49,747 nucleotides of DNA from UBA2365 sp964594045 (GTDB lineage Bacteria > Bacteroidota > Bacteroidia > Chitinophagales > Saprospiraceae), in the NCBI GenBank assembly GCA_964594045.1, contig CAZQKR010000031.1, positions 1 through 49,747 of the forward strand, read 5' to 3'. The notes under the pieces were generated by a model that did no database searches, was not told the DNA's origin, and saw only the letters and a program-made list of their open reading frames with translations. Within the stretch, counting starts at the first letter, position 1; the number at the start of each line of letters is the position of its first letter. This document shows positions 9,276 to 17,886 of the stretch, piece after piece. The position numbers were made by a program, and so were the translations under genes.

Positions 9276-10190
9276 ATGAAAAAAGTACTGATATTCGGAC
9301 AGGAAATCGCTTTGGAGCACAGAAATTATCTGCAGATTTTACTGAATAAACTGAACATCCTGAATGTTGAAGTGCTTTTTTTTAAAGATTTAGCAGAAAC
9401 AGAAGCTATTCAAAGCGTTGATTTTTCGCGTTATCAGGTGCTGGAAACTTATGAACAACTGCTCAGAGAAAACCCTGATTTCGTTTTTACACTGGGTGGA
9501 GACGGTACGATCCTAAGAGCCATCACCCTGATCAGAGATTCGGGAATTCCCATACTGGGTTTCAATCTCGGCAGACTGGGCTTTCTGGCCATCGCAGAAA
9601 AGGAGAACATCACATCAGATCTGGATAAACTGGTGCAGGGTCGCTTTTCCATTCAGGAAAGAAGTATGCTCAAACTGGAGATCAATGATGACATTTTTGG
9701 AGAAACACCTTTTGCCCTCAACGACATAACCTTTCATAAATACGCAACTTCTTCCGTTGTTGTGATCCACACCTGGGTGGACGATATGTACCTCAACTCT
9801 TACTGGGCCGACGGGTTGATCATCGCGACACCCACCGGCTCAACAGGTTATTCGCTGAGTTGCGGAGGCCCCATCATCCTTCCGGGATCGAAGAATTTCG
9901 TCATCACACCTGTTGCCCCTCACCAATTGACGGTAAGACCGATCATCATTCCGGATACATCAGTTATTTCCTTCAAAATCGAAGGCAGGAGTGATGATTT
10001 TCTCTGTACGCTCGATTCCAGGTATCAAGCCATTCACGTCAACCACATGCTCAGGGTCAAAAAATGCGAATTCCATGCCTCCCTTGTCGTACTTGAAGGG
10101 ATGGATTTTGTACACAACATCTATAATAAACTATTATGGGGATTGGACAAACGGCAAATTTTACCTGATCAGCCGGGTTTTTCAAAATAA
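9276..10190 (+). CDS. nadK: NAD kinase
   Basis: ATP-NAD kinase that makes NADP from NAD in the cytosol. The sequence has the nucleotide-binding GGDGT motif near residues 74-78, the NAD-binding TPTGSTGYSLSCGGP segment near 186-200, and an LTVRP-type turn near 218, all diagnostic of NadK. At 304 residues it has normal length for Bacteroidota. The ATG at 9276 is followed directly by the first beta strand of the fold. It is convergent with the tail-specific protease gene, with a shared hairpin between the two stops. Confidence 0.95.
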   Translation: MKKVLIFGQEIALEHRNYLQILLNKLNILNVEVLFFKDLAETEAIQSVDFSRYQVLETYEQLLRENPDFVFTLGGDGTILRAITLIRDSGIPILGFNLGRLGFLAIAEKENITSDLDKLVQGRFSIQERSMLKLEINDDIFGETPFALNDITFHKYATSSVVVIHTWVDDMYLNSYWADGLIIATPTGSTGYSLSCGGPIILPGSKNFVITPVAPHQLTVRPIIIPDTSVISFKIEGRSDDFLCTLDSRYQAIHVNHMLRVKKCEFHASLVVLEGMDFVHNIYNKLLWGLDKRQILPDQPGFSK

Positions 10191-10191
10191 A

Positions 10192-10224
10192 AGCATCCGA
10201 AGCACATTAAATGGTCCGGATGCT
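10192..10224. terminator. Hairpin between convergent nadK and prc
   Basis: The inverted repeat AGCATCCG (10192-10199) and CGGATGCT (10217-10224) has a 17-nt loop and sits between two convergent stop codons. It is AT-rich on both sides but lacks a clean T tract, so it is a moderate candidate for a bidirectional terminator. Confidence 0.45.
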
Positions 10225-10231
10225 GTACAAT

Positions 10232-12370
10232 TTATTTTGTTTTGCTGCTCAATGCAGGAGATTTCACCATGTCGAAAAGGATGTTGACCGCTTCATCAGC
10301 ATAAATATCAGTACCCAGTGATTTTAACCAATCATTGTTCCTGGCCACGCGGGAAGTATCTGACTGTATAAACTGAACATCGGCGGCCGGATTGGTGATA
10401 TTGAGTTTTTCAATTTTCTGATCCAGAATATCTTCATATTGTTTGTCAGTCCGGGCATTTTTCTTTTTCTCTTCCATGAATTTATCAAGATGCAGAGAAA
10501 CCACATTTTTCTCTTTAAGTTTTTTGATGATATTTCCCTGTTCCCGGACCGCTTTGAACTTCGGGCTTTTGCTCACTCTCTCTTCACTTTTGGATTTAAG
10601 GAGACCCAGATTTGCAATTTTATATACATTCTGAGCATATTGCCTGCTGTCGATGCTGGACCATTTCATGGCTGTCGGCAGTTCTTTTTCTCCTGCATCC
10701 ATATACACATAAGGATCAGGTAAAACGATATCGGATTCCACTCCTTTCAATTGTGTAGAACCTCCGTTGATCCTGTAGAACTTCTGGGTAGTTGCCTTTA
10801 GTTCACCGAGTGGTTTCAGGTTACTGTTACCCTGGATGGCATCATCCAGATTAAAAAACCGCTGAACGGAACCTTTTCCAAAGGTTGACGGACTTCCGAC
10901 GATCACCGCTCTGCCATAGTCCTGCATGGCAGCTGCCAGGATCTCTGAAGCTGATACGCTGTAGGAATTGACCAAAATCACCAGTGGTCCATCGTATTTT
11001 ACATCACCTCTGTCCAGATCGTTATACACGTAAGCTGGTCGTGCCCGTGGTTTGACCTGAACAATGGGGCCTTCTTCGATGAAGAATCCTGCCATCTCAA
11101 CAACATCTGTGAGACTGCCACCTCCATTGAACCTGAGATCCAGCACTATACCGTCGACATTTTCTGCTTTCAGTTTGGAAAGTTCCTTGGCGATATCGTC
11201 GGCGCAACTGCTTCCGTTGGGATCTTCAAAATCCAGATAAAAGCTTGGCAGACTGATGTATCCGAACTTTTTATCGTGCTCTTCCTTTTGCATGATGGCA
11301 GACTTGGCTTTGCCTTCTTCAATGATCACCTCATCTCTTTCGATCACTATTTCCCTGGTCGAGCCATCAGAACGCTTCACCTGCAATTTGACTTTAGTTC
11401 CCTTTTTGCCGCGGATCAGTTGTACCACATCTTCCAGGTGCATGCCGATCACATTGACATATTCTTCACCTTCCTGAGCAACCTGCATGATCAAATCGTT
11501 GACTTCCAGTTCTTTACCCTTCCATGCTGGTCCTCCTACTATGATACTGACCACCTTGGTATAATCATCTTCTGATTGAAGTCTAGCCCCGATGCCTTCG
11601 AGTTTATTTCCCATCCGGATATCGAAATCTTCTTTTTCCTTAACAGAAAAATAATCCGTATGCGGATCATAAACCTGAGCGATCGCATCAATATACAATT
11701 CAAACCGGTCTGACCTTCTCAACTTTTCCATCCGGGTATAAAAATCACTGAAGATCTTTTTAACTTTTTCCCTTGCATCTTTTTCCAGTTCTGCCATGCT
11801 TTTGGGATTTTCTTCCTTCTCATTCGTTTCGATTGAACCCGCTAATCTTGTCAGGACTTCATATTTCAGTAACTTTCTCCAGTATTCCTTTAATTCTGCA
11901 TCATCCTCAGCAAATTTGCGTTTTTCCGCATCCAGATCCAGCGACTCATTGACTGTAAAATCAAAGGGTTGATCCAGGATCTCAGGATAAAAAGCCTTCG
12001 TTTTTTTCAATCCCTGGTCAAACAGTTGTACGGAGCGATCAAAAAATTCAAGATTGCCTGTTAGGATATGGTCATCCAGGTTGAATTTGTACGCTTCAAG
12101 TGCCTGAACATCCTGTTGAGTGAGGAATCTTTTGGAACCATCCAGCATTTTGAGGTAGGTATCAAAAACATCCTCTGAAAACTCATCATTCATTTGCTTG
12201 GGATCAAAATGGACCTGATCCAGTACGATCTTGACTGCCTGAATGATCATGCTTTCCTGATCAGAATAATTTTTTACGGGGAAAATCCCAACAGAATACA
12301 AAGAAAGACCTGCCAATGCGGCTATAATGACGGATTTAAAAATCATTTTTTTGTTAAATTTTATTGACAT
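10232..12370 (-). CDS. prc: Carboxy-terminal (tail-specific) protease, S41 family
   Basis: Periplasmic Prc/Tsp-type S41 protease (712 residues) that degrades or trims proteins from their C-termini. Reading from the start: an N-terminal membrane or signal segment (residues about 7-28), the Tsp N-terminal helical domain (to about 240), a PDZ domain beginning near GIGARLQ (about 260), the S41 core with the nucleophile in SVSASEIL (about 467) and the Lys base in FGKGSVQ (about 492), and a Lys/Glu-rich C-terminal DUF3340-type domain. Length and order match full-length Prc rather than the shorter CtpA. It is transcribed alone and diverges from the PorV-like gene across a 330-bp AT-rich region. Confidence 0.93.
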   Translation of the reverse strand: MSIKFNKKMIFKSVIIAALAGLSLYSVGIFPVKNYSDQESMIIQAVKIVLDQVHFDPKQMNDEFSEDVFDTYLKMLDGSKRFLTQQDVQALEAYKFNLDDHILTGNLEFFDRSVQLFDQGLKKTKAFYPEILDQPFDFTVNESLDLDAEKRKFAEDDAELKEYWRKLLKYEVLTRLAGSIETNEKEENPKSMAELEKDAREKVKKIFSDFYTRMEKLRRSDRFELYIDAIAQVYDPHTDYFSVKEKEDFDIRMGNKLEGIGARLQSEDDYTKVVSIIVGGPAWKGKELEVNDLIMQVAQEGEEYVNVIGMHLEDVVQLIRGKKGTKVKLQVKRSDGSTREIVIERDEVIIEEGKAKSAIMQKEEHDKKFGYISLPSFYLDFEDPNGSSCADDIAKELSKLKAENVDGIVLDLRFNGGGSLTDVVEMAGFFIEEGPIVQVKPRARPAYVYNDLDRGDVKYDGPLVILVNSYSVSASEILAAAMQDYGRAVIVGSPSTFGKGSVQRFFNLDDAIQGNSNLKPLGELKATTQKFYRINGGSTQLKGVESDIVLPDPYVYMDAGEKELPTAMKWSSIDSRQYAQNVYKIANLGLLKSKSEERVSKSPKFKAVREQGNIIKKLKEKNVVSLHLDKFMEEKKKNARTDKQYEDILDQKIEKLNITNPAADVQFIQSDTSRVARNNDWLKSLGTDIYADEAVNILFDMVKSPALSSKTK

Positions 12371-12700
12371 TGAAAATATTATTCCTATTAAACGGACAAG
12401 AACTTAAACTAGTTTATATAAGTTTTATTTTTTTGTTCACTGAAACAACTTTACCTGAAATCAGGTTAATCCCCAGCTAACCATAAAACAAATCTCTGTT
12501 TATTTTTCTATAAATAAAACAAAACTTATTCGACTTGTCGATTTTACACTATGAAATCCAAAAAACCGGGGTTTTATTGTTTTTCTAACCTGAATTTTAG
12601 TTAATCATTTGATAATTCATTAAACATCTTTATATTGCGGAAGAAATCAGTTATTTTTTTTCAGCTAAACACCTTTTTCTTTTAAATTAAACTTGTTCAA
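12371..12700. other. Divergent intergenic region between prc and PorV-like gene
   Basis: 330 bp of very AT-rich sequence between divergent genes. It contains the rightward promoter listed separately. I see no clear leftward TAnnTTTG box for prc and no coding frame. Confidence 0.6.
12608..12638 (+). promoter_or_regulatory. Promoter TTTG-N19-TATATTGC for PorV-like gene
   Basis: A TTTG -33 element at 12608-12611, exactly 19 nt of spacer, and TATATTGC at 12631-12638, which resembles TAnnTTTG with one base fewer T. Spacing and sequence fit the Bacteroidota primary sigma consensus. The expected leader to the ATG at 12701 is about 55 nt. Confidence 0.6.
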
Positions 12701-13519
12701 ATGAAAACAGCACTTTCTACCATTCTGATATTGTGTAACTTTTGGATACAGGCACAGAATAATGCAGCATTCTTCAGGGCTGCTTATGCCATTGGAGAGG
12801 GCAATCAGGTAGCGACCAATCAGGGAATCCAATCACTTTTCGGAAATCCTGCAGGACTTACAGGGCTTGAAGGGATATGCCTGTATGCCGGAGCCGAAAA
12901 CCGTTTTGAGCTTTTGGATTTGACTGCATTCCAAATCGCCGCTGCCATACCCGTAAACAAATTTGGCTGTATGGGCTTCAGTCTGACAGACTTCGGCGGA
13001 AGTTTGTACCGTGACCAGAGAATTGGTTTGGCTTATGCCCGGAAATTATCGGAAATGATCTCCATAGGTGCTCAGTTTGACTGGATGATCATGGGAATAT
13101 CCTCTTATGGCAACCGACATAGTTTTACTTTTGACATCGGTCTGCAAAGCCGGTTGACAGATCAGCTGTCGCTCGGATTTCACTTGTTCAGCCCTTATCC
13201 TGTCCGGTTTGGTGAAGAGCGTATCATCCCGACCTACCTTTCACTTGGCCTGTTGTACCGCGTCTCACCCCAGGTTGAGCTGAAAGCAGAAGTACAGAAG
13301 CACAGTTATGAAAATCCGAGTTTCCACATGGGTTTACGATACGCTGTATTCAAAGCCTTAAGCATATCACTTGGAATGCGAACAGAACCTGAGAATGCGA
13401 TCGTAACCACAGGATTTTCATTCCGGATGAAACAATATCTGAGGATTGATTTCGGTATGAATTTTCACCAAAGTCTGGGAATTTCATCAGGTATTGGATT
13501 TAGCTTTCAGATCACCTGA
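12701..13519 (+). CDS. PorV/PorQ-like outer-membrane beta-barrel protein
   Basis: 272-residue protein with a cleavable signal peptide (residues 1-18, ending at IQAQ) followed by alternating amphipathic strands typical of an outer-membrane barrel. The early segment FFRAAYAIGEGNQVATNQG...FGNPAGL is characteristic of PorV/PorQ/FadL-like barrels in Bacteroidota, where PorV shuttles T9SS cargo and PorQ is a relative of unclear role. The last residues end in an aromatic-rich strand, as barrels do. It is shorter than canonical PorV (about 380-400 residues), so it is best treated as a PorV/PorQ-superfamily member, not PorV itself. It is monocistronic and faces a DUF4197 gene convergently. Confidence 0.65.
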   Translation: MKTALSTILILCNFWIQAQNNAAFFRAAYAIGEGNQVATNQGIQSLFGNPAGLTGLEGICLYAGAENRFELLDLTAFQIAAAIPVNKFGCMGFSLTDFGGSLYRDQRIGLAYARKLSEMISIGAQFDWMIMGISSYGNRHSFTFDIGLQSRLTDQLSLGFHLFSPYPVRFGEERIIPTYLSLGLLYRVSPQVELKAEVQKHSYENPSFHMGLRYAVFKALSISLGMRTEPENAIVTTGFSFRMKQYLRIDFGMNFHQSLGISSGIGFSFQIT

Positions 13520-13561
13520 AATCAGAAAGAAAATTCAACTGTATCTTTGCCGACTGATTTT

Positions 13562-14284
13562 TCAGGAATCCTGCCTGGCAAAAACCCTGCGAAGCAGTTC
13601 GGTGGGCCTTTCCCTGATGTCGTTACGAATAGCCAGCTCCTTTTTCTCCACCATATCGAAAAGACCTTCAAGTGCCTTTTCCGTGATGTAGTTTTCCAGT
13701 TTCGGGTTGACCTTTTTAACAAAAGGGATGGCATTGTATTTCGTTACTGCTTGTGTCCAGTAATCGAGTGCATTGAACTGATTGAGTGAATTGATGATCA
13801 CTGGCTGGAATTCACCATACAATTGATCATAACTTGTTCTGTACAAGTACTGGGTTGCCGCATTCTTGTCGCCTGTAAGAATATTCCATACATCCTTGAA
13901 AGTAAGTTGTTTGATGGCATTGACGAAAATGGGTTTTGCTTTTGAAGCTGCCAGTTCGGCAGATTTATTGATACGTTTAACGATTTCATCTTCAACCATT
14001 TCAAATCCGGGGATCACTTTCAATCTGTTGACAACTGTCTGTGCTTCAGCAGGAAGTAAAATTTTATAAATACTTTTATAGTATCCGTCCTGAGCGGATA
14101 AATAGTCCACACCTGAAGATACACCGATGGTGAGCGCTTCTTTGAGGCCGGAAGCAACTTCCTGATCTGTCAGTGATGCGGATTGCTGGCTGGCGGTTTC
14201 CAACGCTCTTTGCAGGGTTGCCGGATCACAGGAAACCAACAGCAAACTCATCGCCAGGATGGTAAATATTCTTTTCATTTTCAT
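13562..14284 (-). CDS. DUF4197 domain lipoprotein
   Basis: Predicted lipoprotein of about 240 residues belonging to the DUF4197 family, whose function is unknown. The start was moved from 14326 to the ATG at 14284 (or 14278), because this places a lipoprotein signal (MKRIFTILAM then LLLVSC lipobox) at the N-terminus. The mature part begins with CDPATLQRAL and has the family's run of helices: a GLKEAL...GVSSGVDYLS segment, repeated LP-A/V-INRL-type stretches and a C-terminal LFDMVEKKE segment. It most likely sits in the periplasmic leaflet of a membrane. It follows folB in the same direction after about 130 bp; a functional link is not implied. Confidence 0.8.
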   Translation of the reverse strand: MKMKRIFTILAMSLLLVSCDPATLQRALETASQQSASLTDQEVASGLKEALTIGVSSGVDYLSAQDGYYKSIYKILLPAEAQTVVNRLKVIPGFEMVEDEIVKRINKSAELAASKAKPIFVNAIKQLTFKDVWNILTGDKNAATQYLYRTSYDQLYGEFQPVIINSLNQFNALDYWTQAVTKYNAIPFVKKVNPKLENYITEKALEGLFDMVEKKELAIRNDIRERPTELLRRVFARQDS

Positions 14285-14416
14285 TATTGAGATGATTTTA
14301 AAGTTAAAAGTTTGTATAAAATGCATTCAGAATGAAGTATAAACCTGATTTAGCGCTGATTTGTTGCAACCAGCGTGATGAAAAACCAAAAGGAAAAGTT
14401 AAAAGGCTATACGGTT

Positions 14417-14779
14417 TCAATTCAAGTCTTCAGAGTTGACGGTAACAGCAACATAGTTGAGCTTCACACCCAACTGAGCCTCTGGTTTCTCAATGGTCAC
14501 GGTAGCAAATCTTATCCCGGGATAGCGTTCATGTAATAGCTTCAGGATCTCCAAAGCAATTTTTTCCAATAGCGATTTGGGTGAATTCATGACCGCTTTA
14601 CACAGCTCAACTACTTTTACATAATCTATTGTTTCCTCCAATTGATCTGATTTACCTGCTTTTGAGAGATCAAATTCAATACTCAGGCTAAGCAGAAACT
14701 TCTGCGGAACGAGTTTTTCCATAGAGTAAACGCCATGGCAGGCATGAAATTCCATATTATCCAGGACGATCATTCCCAT
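14417..14779 (-). CDS. folB: Dihydroneopterin aldolase
   Basis: FolB (120 residues) converts 7,8-dihydroneopterin to 6-hydroxymethyl-dihydropterin in folate biosynthesis. Family signatures are the N-terminal FHACHGVYSMEKLVPQKF segment (substrate-binding region near residues 11-28), TIDYVKVVELC near 50, and LLEKIALEI near 71 with the conserved Glu, then a C-terminal VTIEKPEA strand containing the catalytic Lys. The length is standard. No other folate genes are nearby. The ATG at 14779 is preceded by AT-rich sequence without a Shine-Dalgarno, as expected in this phylum. Confidence 0.93.
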   Translation of the reverse strand: MGMIVLDNMEFHACHGVYSMEKLVPQKFLLSLSIEFDLSKAGKSDQLEETIDYVKVVELCKAVMNSPKSLLEKIALEILKLLHERYPGIRFATVTIEKPEAQLGVKLNYVAVTVNSEDLN

Positions 14780-15216
14780 TAGTCAATATTTTAATCTTTG
14801 TTATTGTTTTCCTGGTCAAGAGAACAGTCTGTCAGTTTGAAAAATATCAAAATGGTTGTTGTACAATTTTCTATGGCCATATAGAGAATGCTGAAGTTTT
14901 GGATCGTATTCCAAAAGACCACAGGCTAAAAAACGGTTTATAATGATGAATGACCGTTTTTGTTATTTCCATAAAATTACTCAGGTAAAGGTCAGCTATT
15001 TTTTAAACCTGTGCGACATTTACTTTGTTAAAATTTATATCGCATTCAAAATGTCCTGTAATTTTTTTGACACCGCAATTTGGAAGTCAGAAGATGATCA
15101 GAACATTTTGGGCCAAACTTGATCCATTTCTTATCCGGCAGGAAGGATTTGAACATAAATAACCGGATAGCTTAATGAAAAGCATATCTTTGTAGTCCAA
15201 AATAAAATTTTGATAT
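14780..15216. other. Divergent intergenic region between folB and glutaryl-CoA dehydrogenase
   Basis: 437 bp without a supportable gene. The rightward -7 box at 15185-15192 is listed separately. No repeat or RNA gene was recognised. Confidence 0.6.
15185..15192 (+). promoter_or_regulatory. -7 box (TATCTTTG) for glutaryl-CoA dehydrogenase
   Basis: TATCTTTG is a perfect TAnnTTTG match ending 24 nt before the ATG at 15217, giving a short leader of about 18 nt. No TTG lies at the normal -33 distance. Confidence 0.5.
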
Positions 15217-16398
15217 ATGGCAAGAACAGACCTTTTTCAAGGGCATGATTATTACTGGGTAGATGAATTGCTTTCAGATGACCATAAAATGGCCAGGGAT
15301 GCGATACGGGATTGGGTAAAGCAATCTGTAACCCCTATAATTGAATCCTATGCACAAAAAAACGAAACCCCTTTGCATTTGCTTAAGGAATTGGGACAGA
15401 TTGGCGCTTACGGGCCGAGTGTGCAGCAAAAATATGGCGGAGGAGGCATGGATGAAACGGCTTATGGCGTGATCATGCAGGAGTTGGAAAGGGGCGATTC
15501 AGGTATCAGGTCCATGGCAAGTGTCCAGAGTTCACTGGTGATGTACCCGATAGAAAAGTACGGTTCTGAAGAGCAAAAAATGAAATACCTGCCAAAACTG
15601 GCAACCGGTGAACTGATCGGGTGTTTTGGTCTGACTGAACCGGATTTCGGGTCAAATCCCGGGGGAATGGTGACAACGATCCGCGATGGTGGCGATCACT
15701 ACATACTTAATGGTGCAAAAATGTGGATCACCAATTCGCCGATTGCAGACATAGCAGTCGTCTGGGCCAAAGATGAAGCAGGTGTCGTAAGGGGATTGAT
15801 CGTAGAAAAAGGATTAAAAGGCTTCACTGCGCCCACCATCCATGGAAAATGGTCTTTGCGGACCAGTATAACAGGCGAGTTGGTATTTGAAGATGTCCGT
15901 GTACCAAAAAATTGTTTATTACCTGGAGTCAAGGGACTTAAAGGCCCTTTGTCATGTCTTACAAAAGCCAGGTATGGCATTGCCTGGGGTGCGGTGGGTG
16001 CTGCCATGGATTGTTACGATACTGCATTGAGGTATTCACTGCAGCGGGAACAATGGGGTAAACCGATCGGTCAGCATCAGTTGCAGCAAAAAAAACTGGC
16101 TGAAATGATCACGGAGATCACCAAAGCTCAATTGATGGTATGGAGACTTGGTGCTTTGATGTCTGAAGGAAGGGCAACTCCCGGACAGGTGTCCATGGCC
16201 AAAAGAAATAATGTGGATATGGCTTTGCATATCGCCCGGGAATCCAGGCAGATTTTGGGAGGCATGGGCATTACGGATGAATTTCCGATCATGCGTCATA
16301 TGATGAACCTGGAGTCTGTGATTACCTATGAAGGTACACACGATATTCACTTATTGATCACCGGGATGGAGATCACAGGATTGAATGCCTTTAGCTGA
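15217..16398 (+). CDS. gcdH: Glutaryl-CoA dehydrogenase (acyl-CoA dehydrogenase family)
   Basis: FAD-dependent acyl-CoA dehydrogenase of 393 residues. Several segments are specific to glutaryl-CoA dehydrogenase, which oxidises and decarboxylates glutaryl-CoA to crotonyl-CoA in lysine and tryptophan breakdown: MASVQSSLVMYPI near residue 100, GCFGLTEPDFGSNPGGM near 132, KARYGIAWGA near 250, and the C-terminal YEGTHDIH near 371 with the catalytic Glu. Start and length are conventional. It has its own promoter and terminator and stands as a single gene. Another acyl-CoA dehydrogenase specificity is possible but less likely, given the Gly-Ala-Trp region and the VQSS motif. Confidence 0.88.
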   Translation: MARTDLFQGHDYYWVDELLSDDHKMARDAIRDWVKQSVTPIIESYAQKNETPLHLLKELGQIGAYGPSVQQKYGGGGMDETAYGVIMQELERGDSGIRSMASVQSSLVMYPIEKYGSEEQKMKYLPKLATGELIGCFGLTEPDFGSNPGGMVTTIRDGGDHYILNGAKMWITNSPIADIAVVWAKDEAGVVRGLIVEKGLKGFTAPTIHGKWSLRTSITGELVFEDVRVPKNCLLPGVKGLKGPLSCLTKARYGIAWGAVGAAMDCYDTALRYSLQREQWGKPIGQHQLQQKKLAEMITEITKAQLMVWRLGALMSEGRATPGQVSMAKRNNVDMALHIARESRQILGGMGITDEFPIMRHMMNLESVITYEGTHDIHLLITGMEITGLNAFS

Positions 16399-16455
16399 TC
16401 CCGTTTATACGATGGAAGGGTCTGAAACATATCGACCAAAAAAACTGTACAAATA

Positions 16456-16510
16456 AAAAACCCATTCAAAAACATCACATTTTGTGATGGATTGAATGGG
16501 TTTTTCTTTT
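16456..16510. terminator. Bidirectional terminator between gcdH and the oxidoreductase operon
   Basis: A long nested hairpin: outer arms AAAAACCCATTCAA (16456-16469) and TTGAATGGGTTTTT (16492-16505), inner arms CATCACA (16473-16479) and TGTGATG (16483-16489). A/T tracts flank it on both sides, so it can stop transcription of gcdH from the left and of the oxidoreductase operon from the right. Confidence 0.85.
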
Positions 16511-16524
16511 ATGAACAATATCAA

Positions 16525-17076
16525 TCAGGACGGATCCACCTTGTAAATGATCTCCATTCCTCTTGAGATGGCTTTTTCATTTTCAGGGATCAGATGGTGG
16601 TATCTTGCCGGCAGTGATTTTTCCAGTCCCTTACGGATGTTATCCAGGTTAACCACCGGTCTGATCTTCAGAAAACCACCCAAAACGATCATGTTGAACA
16701 CTTTCTTAAGTCCCATTTTACCGGCTTCGTCGTTGGCATCTATCCTGAATATCTGAATATCCTTTCTGGTTGGATGGTGTGTAATGCCATTGCTGTCATA
16801 AACAAGTACGCCTCCCGGCTTGACACTATTTTCAAATTTGTCCATTGACTGCTGATTGAGGATGATGGCAGTATCAAATCTTGAAAGTATCGGAGAGCTG
16901 ATCCTTTCATCGCTGAGGATCACGGTCACATTGGCGGTTCCACCCCGCATTTCCGGACCATACGAAGGCATCCAGCTCACTTCAAGATCCTGCATAATGC
17001 CTGAATATGCAAGGATTTTACCCATTGACAGAACACCCTGTCCGCCAAAACCGGCAATGATTATTTCTTCAGTCAT
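16525..17076 (-). CDS. 2-oxoacid:ferredoxin oxidoreductase, gamma subunit
   Basis: Gamma subunit (183 residues) of a CoA-dependent 2-oxoacid:acceptor oxidoreductase. The N-terminal IIIAGFGGQGVLSMGKILA-type glycine motif, MRGGTANVTV near residue 44 and the ILNQQSMDKF segment near 74 are typical of KorC/VorC chains, which help form the CoA and substrate site. It is last in a four-gene operon (delta ferredoxin, alpha, beta, gamma) and lies 12 nt after beta. Confidence 0.9.
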   Translation of the reverse strand: MTEEIIIAGFGGQGVLSMGKILAYSGIMQDLEVSWMPSYGPEMRGGTANVTVILSDERISSPILSRFDTAIILNQQSMDKFENSVKPGGVLVYDSNGITHHPTRKDIQIFRIDANDEAGKMGLKKVFNMIVLGGFLKIRPVVNLDNIRKGLEKSLPARYHHLIPENEKAISRGMEIIYKVDPS

Positions 17077-17088
17077 GATGTTGTTTTT

Positions 17089-17877
17089 TTATTTTTTTGA
17101 AGGAACTTTGATATCACCCAGCGGATAGAAAGGAAACATATTTTCTTCCATCCATTTATTGGCTTCCACCGGCGTCATTTTCCAACCTGAATTGCAGTTG
17201 GAAACCACCTCAACAAATGAAGTACCCTTTTTATCACGTGTCAGTTCGAAAGCTTTTCTGATCGCTTTTTTGGTTTTTCTCACATTGACCGGTGTATGTA
17301 CCGATTGTCTTGTGACGTAATATGTTCCGGGCAACTGAGCCACCAGTTCGGTGATTTTGAGCGGATAGCCGGCATCATGAAGATCCCTGCCAAAGGGCGA
17401 AGTGGAAGTCTTCATTCCCGGAAGTGTTGTCGGAGCCATTTGACCTCCGGTCATTCCGTAGATCCCGTTGTTCACGAAGATGATCACAATATTTTCGCCT
17501 CTGTTGCAGGCGTGGATCGTTTCGCCGGTGCCGATGGCTGCCAGGTCACCATCACCCTGGTAAGTAAAAACATATTTATCTGGATAAAGCCTGCTGATAC
17601 CTGTTGCCAGTGCACAAGCCCTGCCGTGTGCAGCCTGCTGGACATCTGTTCCCATAAATTCGTATGCCAGAACAGAGCATCCTACCGGAGCAATGCCGAT
17701 GGTATTTTCCAGGATATCCAATTCTTCGACTGTCTCCATGATCAGCCTGTGTATGGCACCATGTCCGCAACCGGGACAATAGCTCAATGGCTTGTCATTC
17801 ATCAGGCTGGTTTTGCAATACACGAGGTTTTCGGGTGTTGCGATATGGCTGTTGAATTTGTTTGTTTCGAAACTCAT
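17089..17877 (-). CDS. 2-oxoacid:ferredoxin oxidoreductase, beta (TPP-binding) subunit
   Basis: Thiamine-diphosphate-binding beta chain (262 residues from the ATG at 17877). A TTG three codons upstream abuts the alpha stop, but the ATG is preferred. The cluster and cofactor motifs are visible: CPGCGHGAIHR near residue 34 (a Cys pair; no further iron-sulfur motif was noted here), and the TPP motif beginning GDGDLAAIG near 107 and ending in VNNGIYGMTGGQ near 133. The enzyme decarboxylates a 2-oxoacid and reduces ferredoxin while forming the acyl-CoA. It is in the same operon as alpha, with a 9-nt gap. Confidence 0.92.
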   Translation of the reverse strand: MSFETNKFNSHIATPENLVYCKTSLMNDKPLSYCPGCGHGAIHRLIMETVEELDILENTIGIAPVGCSVLAYEFMGTDVQQAAHGRACALATGISRLYPDKYVFTYQGDGDLAAIGTGETIHACNRGENIVIIFVNNGIYGMTGGQMAPTTLPGMKTSTSPFGRDLHDAGYPLKITELVAQLPGTYYVTRQSVHTPVNVRKTKKAIRKAFELTRDKKGTSFVEVVSNCNSGWKMTPVEANKWMEENMFPFYPLGDIKVPSKK

Positions 17878-17886
17878 GATGATCAA

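Noticed and set aside
13562..14326. The longer DUF4197 start at 14326
   Set aside because: It would put 14 extra residues before a clear lipoprotein signal; the ATG at 14284 or 14278 gives a normal signal peptide.
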